A stretch of 9,999 bases of DNA from Deltaproteobacteria bacterium (GTDB lineage: Bacteria; Desulfobacterota; Dissulfuribacteria; Dissulfuribacterales; QOAL01). How positions within the stretch are numbered: the first letter of the stretch is position 1; every line of letters starts with the position of its first letter. Below, piece after piece: positions 1-6,334 of the stretch. A program made the position numbers and the translations under genes. Under the pieces are notes generated by a model that was not told the origin of the DNA, did no database searches, and was given only the letters and a program-made list of their open reading frames with translations. The DNA is taken from the NCBI GenBank assembly GCA_015486425.1, contig WFRQ01000424.1, positions 1 through 9,999 on the forward strand. Reading direction: 5' to 3'.

Positions 1-12
1 AATTAGAGTTTC

Positions 13-63
13 TTTTACTTTGAGCCTTGAGCCTTGAGCTTTCAGCTTTGAGCTATTTTCGGA
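13..63 (+). repeat. Five-copy tandem heptamer block, left copy
   Basis: Five back-to-back 7-bp units, consensus YTTSAGC, fill 19-53 (TTTGAGC, CTTGAGC, CTTGAGC, TTTCAGC, TTTGAGC). They are preceded by TTTTAC (13-18) and followed by TATTTTCGGA (54-63). The same edges occur in opposite orientation at 9571-9642 around eight heptads. The block lies directly upstream of the M6 protease gene, with 52 bp between its end and the ATG, so it overlaps the likely promoter region. Unit structure and edges are seen directly; whether it is a dispersed genomic repeat or a regulatory region is not decided by this window. Confidence 0.9.
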
Positions 64-100
64 TAAAATTGTAAGTAAAAAACATTTTCCGGTGCAGGTT

Positions 101-118
101 AAAGGGGATTGGGACATG
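101..118 (+). promoter_or_regulatory. Ribosome binding site deciding the M6 protease start
   Basis: AAAGGGG at 101-107 lies 8 nt before the ATG at 116. An in-frame GTG at 92 would add eight residues but has no purine-rich sequence at a suitable distance in front of it, so ATG 116 is preferred. A weak -10-like TAAAAT occurs at 64-69, but no convincing -35 is visible. Confidence 0.6.
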
Positions 119-3100
119 TTAAAAAATCAGGTGATGACCGGGGGAGAAAGAGGCAGGGTTGAACTGTTCCTATGGATACTGTTTGTCTGTACATGTCTTC
201 TTTTCAGTACCTTTTCCATAACCTGTGCCATGCAACCTCCGCGTCCAGGAGAAATTCGTCGTCTTAAGGCAAAAGGGGAATTCAAAAAACGATACGATTT
301 CGTTAAAAAGCTGGGGAATGACCGGATGTCACCCAGACTGTTGCGGCGTTTCAGGGAGAAGACAAAGGTCATACGGAGAAAATATCTTAAGTCCAGGGGC
401 ATGGTCTTGCAAGAAGAGGATGTTGCAGTAAAGGGGGCCGGTCTCCCCAACGGTGGGGGCGAGGTGACAGGCGATTTTGTGCCGCCCTCTGACGATACAA
501 GCGGGCTTCCGACCAAGGGAAATCCAAGGATTTTTGCGCTTCTCATCGAGTTCGCCGATTATCCTCATACCCTTTCACAATCACTCATAAATGAAATGTT
601 GTTCGGAGAAGGCAATGCCGCCAACTATCCCAGGGAAAGCCTGAAAAATTACTATCTGCGTTCATCTTACGGCATGCTGGATTTGAGCCAGGGAATGACC
701 TTTGCATGGTACCGGACCGCCTATCCACGATCTTCAGTTTCGCCATCCACCCAGGGACGGCAGAATCTGATCAGGGAAGCCCTGGATTACTTCGACAGTC
801 TCGGACACGATTTCAGTCAGTATGACTATGACAACGATGGAGATATTGACTATTTCATTGTGTTCTGGACAGGCCCCAACACCGGGTGGGGTTCTTTCTG
901 GTGGGCTTACAAGACCACATGGCTCGACATCTCCTCCTATACCATTGATGGGAAGACTCTTGGAGTGTATTCCTGGCAATGGGAAGCAGACAGTCCGAAG
1001 GTGGTGATTCACGAGACCGGCCATGCCCTGGGACTGGCTGATTACTATGACTACTCGTATCAGGTAGGTCCGTCTGGGGGAGTTGGTGGTTTTGATATGA
1101 TGGATGCCAACGTTGGTGATCACAATTGTTTCAGCAAATGGCTTTTGGGTTGGCTGGAACCCCAGGTTGTTGCAGACGGTGTCCATTCCATAACCTTGGG
1201 TGATACTACAACCGGCGATTGTGTTCTTATATGGCCGAATATTGGTCAGGATGACATGTTCAGTGAGTTTTTCCTGGCACAGAACCGCCAGGCTACTGGA
1301 AATGATGAAAGCTTTGATTTTGCGCCAGACGGTCTGGCCGTCTGGCATGTGGATGCAACTTTAAATGGGGATGGCACCGGTTTCGCTTGCGACAATTCCT
1401 ACACTCCGCACAAGCTGCTGCGGCTTATGGAAGCGGACGGGTTGGAAGAAATAGAAAATGCAGGAGTGGCTGATCAGGGCGATCTTTACAATGAAGGTGA
1501 TGAATTAGGACCTGCCACCATTCCTTCCAGCCGAAAATATAACGATTATCCCTCATGCGTAAGGATCAGGGACATCGTGGACATGGGAGAGACCTCCGGC
1601 GCGTCCATTAGTGCAACATTTGATTTCGCCTGTGAATGTACGGTGCCTGCTCCAGCCATGCCGGAGACTATTATGCCTGCATATGGTGCAACAGGAGTTT
1701 CAACCACTCCGGTTCTGACGTGGGAGATGGTACCGGGTACAACCCTGTACAAGGTGGAAGTGTGCTACTATCCATCATGTATAGGTAATGTTCTGCATTC
1801 TGCGCTCGTTAACTCAAATTACTGGGATTATCCATATCAATTAGGTCAGGGACAGGATTACTGGTGGCATGTAATGGCAGTGGGAGAGTGCAGTGCAAGT
1901 TCATACAGTCCCATGTCGAAATTTACCACCTTCTGTGAAATTCCTCCATTTGATCCGCCCAGTTTAACAGAACCCGTAGATGGCGCTACGGATGTCCTGT
2001 TGCATACGGATCTGGCATGGCAAATCACCGATTTGACCGCGGACAGGAATTATGTGGAGGTATGCGAAGATCCGGAATGTTCCTCGGTAATTTGTTCCCT
2101 GGATCGTGATGTTGATCCTGAAAGTACGTTCCAGGAAGCTCAGAGTCCATGTCAACATCTGCAGAGCAGTACTCAATACTGGTGGCGTTCCCGTACGGGT
2201 AAGGGGTGCCGGTTAAGTGACTGGAGTGATGTGTGGTCTTTCACTACAGAATCGGTTCCGGATGCTCCAGTCCTTATGAGTCCTCAAGATGGGGTTTACA
2301 TTCAGGACATGGAGCCCTTGCTCCAATGGGAACCGGTTACAGGGGCCGCAAGCTATGAGATAAAAGTCAAGATCTGTACTGAGGATGGTGATTGTGAAAC
2401 ACATTATCATTCCTGTGAGTACGTTACGGAACCGCAGTTTGTCGTCACTCCTCCGTTTCATGAAAACCTGCATTATGTCTGGTATGTCAGAGCTGTCAGT
2501 CCAACCAATGCCAAGGGGCCGAGTTCGGCAAAATGGAATATTCATACGTGTGGCGCTCCTCCATTGGTTAATGCTGCTACCATGATACCGGCTGATAACT
2601 CCCAGGCTGTTTCTCTTACGCCTTACCTTGATTGGGATCCACCGGAGGGTTTTGCCGGATCTTACGACGTCCTGATTACCACGGACCCCTATCAACAGAA
2701 TGATGTGCGTTTTGCAAGTACTACAGGAAGTGCGTGGGGTGTCAATCCCCCACTGGAACCCGGCACAACGTACTACTGGTGGGTCAGGACGGCAGGAGTC
2801 TGCGGTACCGGCGAATGGACCATGGCAAGTTTTGTCACAACATATGAGTGTCCTACTCCTGAAGTTGCACCACTGCTGAAAGCACCAGTCCATGGAGATT
2901 TTTCCGTATCTCTGACGCCAATGTTAAAATGGGAGTTCCTTGGCATTGAAACGTCCAATGTGGAGGTATGTTCTGATATCTACTGTGAGGATGTAGTCAG
3001 GAGCTACAGTGCCGTGAGTAATCAGTGGATAGTGGACCCGTCCCTGGATCCCGCCACGCAGTACTGGTGGCGAGTGCAAAACGAAAACAACTGCGGGCTT

Positions 3101-4999
3101 GGCCCATGGAGCGAAATCCACACCTTCACCACTGGTGGATGCGCTAATCTTGCTACTCCAGACGTCACAGATCCCGGAGACACTATCAATGTCGGGCAAA
3201 TGTACTTTGTGAGCTGGGCCCAGGTCCCTGACGCTCTGCAATACAGGGTACAGGAATCTACTACTGCCGCATTTTCCAAGACCACCACTACAAGTTACCT
3301 GGTAACGGATACTTCCATAAGTTTCAGTCATGATCATGTGAACTGCAGTGGAAATACATACTATTACCGCGTAAAAGCCCAAAATGACTGCAATATCGGG
3401 GATTGGTCCGAAACAGTGGACATGGAGATCAGGGGCACTGGAAGGCCCGGAACGCCGACACTTCTGTCACCGGAAGACGGTGCTGCCGGCCAGCCCACGG
3501 AACCTGCTCTGAACTGGAGTGATGTTGCTTGGGCTGACGATTACGATGTGCGCATCTGTTCGGAACCATCCTGTTCAACTATAACAGCATCGGCCGTTGT
3601 GACGGAAAGCTCATGGGCCGTAAACAGGAAACTTGCAAAAGGGACGACCTACTGGTGGCAGGTGCGAGCCAATAACAATTGCGGTACAGGCCAGTGGTCC
3701 GGCGTCTGGAGTCTGGAGCCTGACTGTGACACGCCGGGGATTCCTGCTGTAGTGGATCCAGGAAAATCCGTATTTCCAGGGCAGGATTATACGGTAAGCT
3801 GGCCACAGGTTGAAGGGGCCTTGGGGTACAGAATCCAGGAAGCGGACAATACCGCTTTTAACCGTGCTACCATTTATACTGTTGATCGTGGTACATCCAT
3901 GATTTTTTCGCATCCAAATTCGGGATGCGGTCCCGATATCTACTATTACCGCCTTGTAGCCTACAATGATTGCGGCCCTGGCAGGATATCGAGCACAGTT
4001 GATATGGTTGTAAATGGAACAAATTCCCCGGGTACTCCCGTGCTCAACAGCCCGGAAGAAATGGCAACGGACGTATCCACCATGCCGATTCTGGAATGGA
4101 CGGAAGTCCCCCATGCTGATTCGTATGAGGTGTATATTTGCGGCGACAGCGAGTGTGTAACCCTGTTGAGAAATATCATAGTAACGGAAAACCATTGGGC
4201 GGTTTATCCTGCTTTGTCTGAGGGAACAACATACTGGTGGCAGGTCGTGTCCAGAAACGATTGTGGCGCAAGGATGTCTTCACGCAGGCGTTTTACAACT
4301 ACCTGTCCCCTGCCCGCAGCTCCTGCATTGCTTGATCCAGGGATTACCGTTGAATCCGACGAAGGTTTTTCCGTAGCATGGACATCTGTTCATGGGGCTA
4401 CTGAATATTTTATAGAGGAAGGAATAGACCCTGTATTTTCCAGTTCCATAGTATATCGAACAACAGCGACTTCAATGGATTTTAAACACAACAATGCCGG
4501 TTGTATTCCTGCAAGGTATTACTACAGGGTACAATCCGGAAACTCGTGCGGGGCCAGCGTAGTATCTAAAACCGTGGATATGGTAGTGAACGGCCTTGAC
4601 ACAGACAGTGACAGGGACGGTGTCTGTGATTTGCGAGATAACTGTCGGGATATTCCAAATGAAGATCAGCGGGATACAGATCAGGACGGCATAGGAGATG
4701 CCTGTGATACCTGTTATCTGGATCCGGGAAATGACGTTGATGGTGACAGTATATGCGGTGATGTGGACAATTGCCCAACCATTCCAAATCCCGACCAGGC
4801 AGACAGTGATCATGACGGCAGGGGAGACGCCTGCCCAGTGGCTGATTTTGACAGGGACAGTGATGTGGATGGTGCTGACCTTGCTGCGTTTTCCGGCTAT
4901 TTTGCTGTAAAACGTGCCGAGGCAGACATCAATAATGACCATCGCATAGACAAGGACGATGTGCAGATGTTCGCAGGTCAGTTTGGCACCAGTTTATGA
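116..4999 (+). CDS. Secreted M6-family (immune inhibitor A-like) metalloprotease with Fn3-like modules, TSP3 and dockerin-like C-terminus
   Basis: A 1627-residue exported zinc endopeptidase. A signal peptide (about 1-38, hydrophobic 17-35, likely cleavage after ITCA) is followed by a propeptide rich in basic residues. The M6 catalytic domain spans about 135-505. Its zinc motif HETGHALGLADYYD gives H299, E300, H303 and D309, with the downstream GGFDMMD (D327, M328) typical of the family. Ten beta-sandwich modules of about 95-105 residues follow (508-1493), most with a YWW or YYYR strand motif and paired cysteines. The last five alternate between two types. A calcium-binding thrombospondin-3 segment (1495 to about 1573) and two EF-hand loops in dockerin spacing (D1577-D1588 and D1604-D1615) close the protein. 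The usual M6 core is a few hundred residues, so most of this protein is adhesive or binding repeats. It probably degrades extracellular protein; the substrate is unknown. The dockerin-like end has no cohesin partner in the window and may simply be a calcium-stabilised cap. It converges on the PEP-CTERM gene. Confidence 0.93.
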   Translation: MLKNQVMTGGERGRVELFLWILFVCTCLLFSTFSITCAMQPPRPGEIRRLKAKGEFKKRYDFVKKLGNDRMSPRLLRRFREKTKVIRRKYLKSRGMVLQEEDVAVKGAGLPNGGGEVTGDFVPPSDDTSGLPTKGNPRIFALLIEFADYPHTLSQSLINEMLFGEGNAANYPRESLKNYYLRSSYGMLDLSQGMTFAWYRTAYPRSSVSPSTQGRQNLIREALDYFDSLGHDFSQYDYDNDGDIDYFIVFWTGPNTGWGSFWWAYKTTWLDISSYTIDGKTLGVYSWQWEADSPKVVIHETGHALGLADYYDYSYQVGPSGGVGGFDMMDANVGDHNCFSKWLLGWLEPQVVADGVHSITLGDTTTGDCVLIWPNIGQDDMFSEFFLAQNRQATGNDESFDFAPDGLAVWHVDATLNGDGTGFACDNSYTPHKLLRLMEADGLEEIENAGVADQGDLYNEGDELGPATIPSSRKYNDYPSCVRIRDIVDMGETSGASISATFDFACECTVPAPAMPETIMPAYGATGVSTTPVLTWEMVPGTTLYKVEVCYYPSCIGNVLHSALVNSNYWDYPYQLGQGQDYWWHVMAVGECSASSYSPMSKFTTFCEIPPFDPPSLTEPVDGATDVLLHTDLAWQITDLTADRNYVEVCEDPECSSVICSLDRDVDPESTFQEAQSPCQHLQSSTQYWWRSRTGKGCRLSDWSDVWSFTTESVPDAPVLMSPQDGVYIQDMEPLLQWEPVTGAASYEIKVKICTEDGDCETHYHSCEYVTEPQFVVTPPFHENLHYVWYVRAVSPTNAKGPSSAKWNIHTCGAPPLVNAATMIPADNSQAVSLTPYLDWDPPEGFAGSYDVLITTDPYQQNDVRFASTTGSAWGVNPPLEPGTTYYWWVRTAGVCGTGEWTMASFVTTYECPTPEVAPLLKAPVHGDFSVSLTPMLKWEFLGIETSNVEVCSDIYCEDVVRSYSAVSNQWIVDPSLDPATQYWWRVQNENNCGLGPWSEIHTFTTGGCANLATPDVTDPGDTINVGQMYFVSWAQVPDALQYRVQESTTAAFSKTTTTSYLVTDTSISFSHDHVNCSGNTYYYRVKAQNDCNIGDWSETVDMEIRGTGRPGTPTLLSPEDGAAGQPTEPALNWSDVAWADDYDVRICSEPSCSTITASAVVTESSWAVNRKLAKGTTYWWQVRANNNCGTGQWSGVWSLEPDCDTPGIPAVVDPGKSVFPGQDYTVSWPQVEGALGYRIQEADNTAFNRATIYTVDRGTSMIFSHPNSGCGPDIYYYRLVAYNDCGPGRISSTVDMVVNGTNSPGTPVLNSPEEMATDVSTMPILEWTEVPHADSYEVYICGDSECVTLLRNIIVTENHWAVYPALSEGTTYWWQVVSRNDCGARMSSRRRFTTTCPLPAAPALLDPGITVESDEGFSVAWTSVHGATEYFIEEGIDPVFSSSIVYRTTATSMDFKHNNAGCIPARYYYRVQSGNSCGASVVSKTVDMVVNGLDTDSDRDGVCDLRDNCRDIPNEDQRDTDQDGIGDACDTCYLDPGNDVDGDSICGDVDNCPTIPNPDQADSDHDGRGDACPVADFDRDSDVDGADLAAFSGYFAVKRAEADINNDHRIDKDDVQMFAGQFGTSL
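3143..4594 (+). repeat. Alternating B-A-B-A-B Fn3-like module array inside the M6 protease gene
   Basis: Modules 6, 8 and 10 (3143-3436, 3728-4018, 4307-4594) share a proline/DPG start, a SW or AW strand, an E-x-x-x-x-x-F segment, YYYR and an ending such as TVDMVVNG. Modules 7 and 9 (3437-3727, 4019-4306) share P-x-L-x-SPE, W-x-x-V, a C-x4-C pair, a VTE-S/N-x-WAV strand and TTYWWQV. This implies repeated duplication of an A+B pair of about 195 residues. The five earlier modules (508-1009) are mainly A-like and more diverged. Alignment was by eye. Confidence 0.75.
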
Positions 5000-5042
5000 A
5001 TCATTGCCTGTGCGTTGTTAAAAAACGAATTTCCATGAAAGA

Positions 5043-5077
5043 GGGCTTCCCGCTATGGCAGGCCATGCGGGAAGCCT
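5043..5077. terminator. Strong hairpin between convergent genes, likely bidirectional terminator
   Basis: GGCTTCCCGC (5044-5053) pairs perfectly with GCGGGAAGCC (5067-5076), and ATGG (55-58 of the 5000s) pairs with CCAT (5063-5066) around a CAGG loop. The result is a 14-bp stem with one bulged T and an extra G-T pair at the base. It begins 43 bp after the M6 protease stop. Neither side has a long T-run, so it may act as a transcript 3' end stabiliser rather than a classical intrinsic terminator. Confidence 0.6.
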
Positions 5078-5110
5078 GATGAATCAATGTCATTCATTTA
5101 ATCTCAGACT

Positions 5111-5142
5111 TTCCATATTGTATCTGTCGAATAAATATGGAA
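5111..5142 (-). terminator. AT-rich stem-loop downstream of the PEP-CTERM gene
   Basis: TTCCATATT (5111-5119) and AATATGGAA (5134-5142) form a perfect 9-bp stem with a 14-nt loop. It starts 41 nt past the stop codon of the - strand gene. There is no T-run after it, so the terminator role is weakly supported. Confidence 0.35.
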
Positions 5143-5183
5143 TCTTGCAGGATGAGCATTGCCCCCTGTTTCCTTTGAATATT

Positions 5184-5744
5184 TTATTTTTTCTTATTTG
5201 CCCTGAACGCAGCTATGCCCAGAAGTCCTGCACCAAGCAGATATACAGCACCGGGTATGGGGACGGTGTTCTGCCCGAAATCCAGGGAGGCGTTGAAATA
5301 GGTGCCGGTAGTAAAATCATACCCTCGCCAGTTGAACGATACCTGATCATTGGTAAAAGCAAGTAGGCGGTCATCCCAACCGGACATGTTCGTATCAATC
5401 TCGACTCCCTGCAAGGAATTCCCCGAACTGTCGTCAAGGTTGCTGACTACCAGACCATTAAAAGTGTAATAAGAGGACCATTTGGAATTTAAAGTGAAAT
5501 CAACGTTTATGCTGTACGCATCAACATTCACATCATAATTATGATAAGGCTTGCTGTTAAAATACGTAATGACTGCAACCGTATCTGCCGGGCCTTCTGC
5601 TACTACAGTATCAGCAGGTCCGAATATGGCAGTAGAATCGGTTTTATGCTCAATTGTAACAGTATCGCCTACCAAACTGGCTCCAGCGTTTCCTGCAAAG
5701 GTAAGAAATAATATAACCGCGAATAAAGATGAAAATTTGTTCAT
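5184..5744 (-). CDS. Small exported PEP-CTERM-type (exosortase-sorted) surface protein
   Basis: A 186-residue protein with a signal peptide (hydrophobic 7-20, likely cleavage near AGA/S at 22-23). The C-terminal sorting tail consists of VPIP at 161-164, a glycine/leucine-rich membrane segment (about 165-181) and basic RANKKK. This tail is the deltaproteobacterial form of the PEP-CTERM signal, which in characterised systems is recognised by exosortase (EpsH/XrtA class) and links the protein to envelope polysaccharide export. The middle part (about 30-155) looks like a soluble beta-rich domain without a recognised catalytic motif; a short GPADTV duplication sits at 42-56. The start has a strong AAGGAGGG ribosome site (5756-5749) four bases upstream. 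It is transcribed alone, probably from the sigma-54-type promoter at 5903-5918. No exosortase gene is nearby, so sorting would be done in trans. Molecular function unknown. Confidence 0.88.
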   Translation of the reverse strand: MNKFSSLFAVILFLTFAGNAGASLVGDTVTIEHKTDSTAIFGPADTVVAEGPADTVAVITYFNSKPYHNYDVNVDAYSINVDFTLNSKWSSYYTFNGLVVSNLDDSSGNSLQGVEIDTNMSGWDDRLLAFTNDQVSFNWRGYDFTTGTYFNASLDFGQNTVPIPGAVYLLGAGLLGIAAFRANKKK

Positions 5745-5902
5745 TTTGCCCTCCTTTGTCCGGCAATTTCAATGGAAAAGTGGTATCTCCCTTTTTCTAA
5801 TCTGTCTGCGGGACCGGAAGGCGTGCAAAACCGGCATACGACATATGTACGGCGCAGAAAAATAGTTTCGGGGAGCGCATTAAAATTTAACATATATTAA
5901 TT

Positions 5903-5918
5903 TGCAATAATTATGCCG
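5903..5918 (-). promoter_or_regulatory. Candidate sigma-54 (-24/-12) promoter of the PEP-CTERM gene
   Basis: Read on the - strand the site is CGGCATAATTATTGCA. Against the RpoN consensus TGGCAC-N5-TTGCW it keeps the invariant GG (5917-5916) and GC (5905-5904) at the exact spacing, and matches GGCA and TTGCA. The first T and the sixth C differ. Transcription would start near 5892 and leave a leader of about 148 nt before the ATG at 5744. The surroundings are AT-rich. Other PEP-CTERM genes are known to be sigma-54 dependent through the PrsK/PrsR two-component system, which fits. The match was found by eye. Confidence 0.6.
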
Positions 5919-5990
5919 AAATAAAAATCAAAAACATGCTAATTAACCTCGTATAAATTGCTATTTTTATGTATTTTGCGCTAAGGTGGT

Positions 5991-6022
5991 GGAAAAGTTT
6001 TACCCAAAAGGAAAATTTTTAC
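5991..6022 (-). promoter_or_regulatory. 13-bp direct repeat, possible activator (UAS) sites
   Basis: On the + strand GGAAAAGTTTTAC (5991-6003) and GGAAAATTTTTAC (6010-6022) differ at one base and start 19 bp apart, close to two helical turns. Each half has an AAAA-N-TTTT core with partial dyad symmetry. They sit about 75-105 bp upstream of the -24 element, the usual distance for sigma-54 enhancer-binding proteins. The binding protein is unknown. Confidence 0.45.
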
Positions 6023-6191
6023 ATATAATTTAAGGAAGTATCCTGTTACCTTTAGTTCGAGATCGCAGCCAGCTTTCAGCTCTACATTGCAAACACCGTC
6101 TGTTGCAGCATGCTCTGTTTTTGTGCCACAAGAGCGCGTGCAACCTGTAACGGAATCATAAAGGGGAAAACTGATTGTAGGTGCGCTATCA
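6023..6191. other. Intergenic stretch without recognised feature
   Basis: Part of the 590-bp gap between the PEP-CTERM gene and the C10 peptidase gene. Apart from a single isolated heptamer-like TTTCAGC (6073-6079) and a small GCGCT/AGCGC hairpin at 6183-6196, I see no ORF, RNA or repeat here. Confidence 0.5.
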
Positions 6192-6318
6192 AGCGCTGAG
6201 CATCAGGCATTACCTGTTCAGCACTTTACGGTAATGCGAAGGCTGTATGGCTCACTCGCCTTTGTGGTCATCAAAAAGGCCGTTTCTTCAATGCGCCTTC
6301 GCATTACTGTCAGGCGCT
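6192..6318. repeat. Nested inverted-repeat element downstream of the C10 peptidase gene
   Basis: The core is a perfect 13-bp inverted repeat, GTAATGCGAAGGC (6231-6243) and GCCTTCGCATTAC (6295-6307). It encloses a smaller GCCTTT/AAAGGC stem (6258-6263, 6275-6280). GCATTACC (6207-6214) can alternatively pair with GGTAATGC (6230-6237), so the left arm of the core has two possible partners. An outer AGCGCTGA (6192-6199) pairs with TCAGGCGCT (6310-6318) with one bulge. It begins 17 bp beyond the peptidase stop on the - strand and may serve as its 3' end. There is no T-run. A non-autonomous mobile element is an alternative reading. Confidence 0.6.
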
Positions 6319-6334
6319 GTCTTTTGTATCATGC

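Noticed and set aside
13..63. CRISPR-like array
   Set aside because: Units are 7 bp, contiguous and without spacers.
92..115. GTG at 92 as start of the M6 protease gene
   Set aside because: No ribosome site in front of it, whereas ATG 116 has AAAGGGG at good spacing and gives a more normal signal peptide.
194..232. Lipoprotein signal in the M6 protease (SITC before the cleavage region)
   Set aside because: The residue before the cysteine is T rather than G, A or S, and a type I site (ITCA) fits better.
734..1348. 204-residue open frame on the - strand inside the M6 gene
   Set aside because: Lies antisense over the catalytic domain, has no ribosome site or recognisable domain, and is a shadow of the real frame.
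2213..2893. 226-residue open frame on the - strand inside the M6 gene
   Set aside because: Antisense shadow across the Fn3-like modules with no family features.
5745..5892. Cyclic-di-GMP (GEMM) or other riboswitch in the long leader of the PEP-CTERM gene
   Set aside because: CCGG and GCACGCC stretches looked suggestive, but the conserved GEMM core pairs are missing on the transcribed strand.
6207..6318. Integron attC site
   Set aside because: The arms do not carry the RYYYAAC and GTTRRRY core sites and no integrase or cassette array is present.
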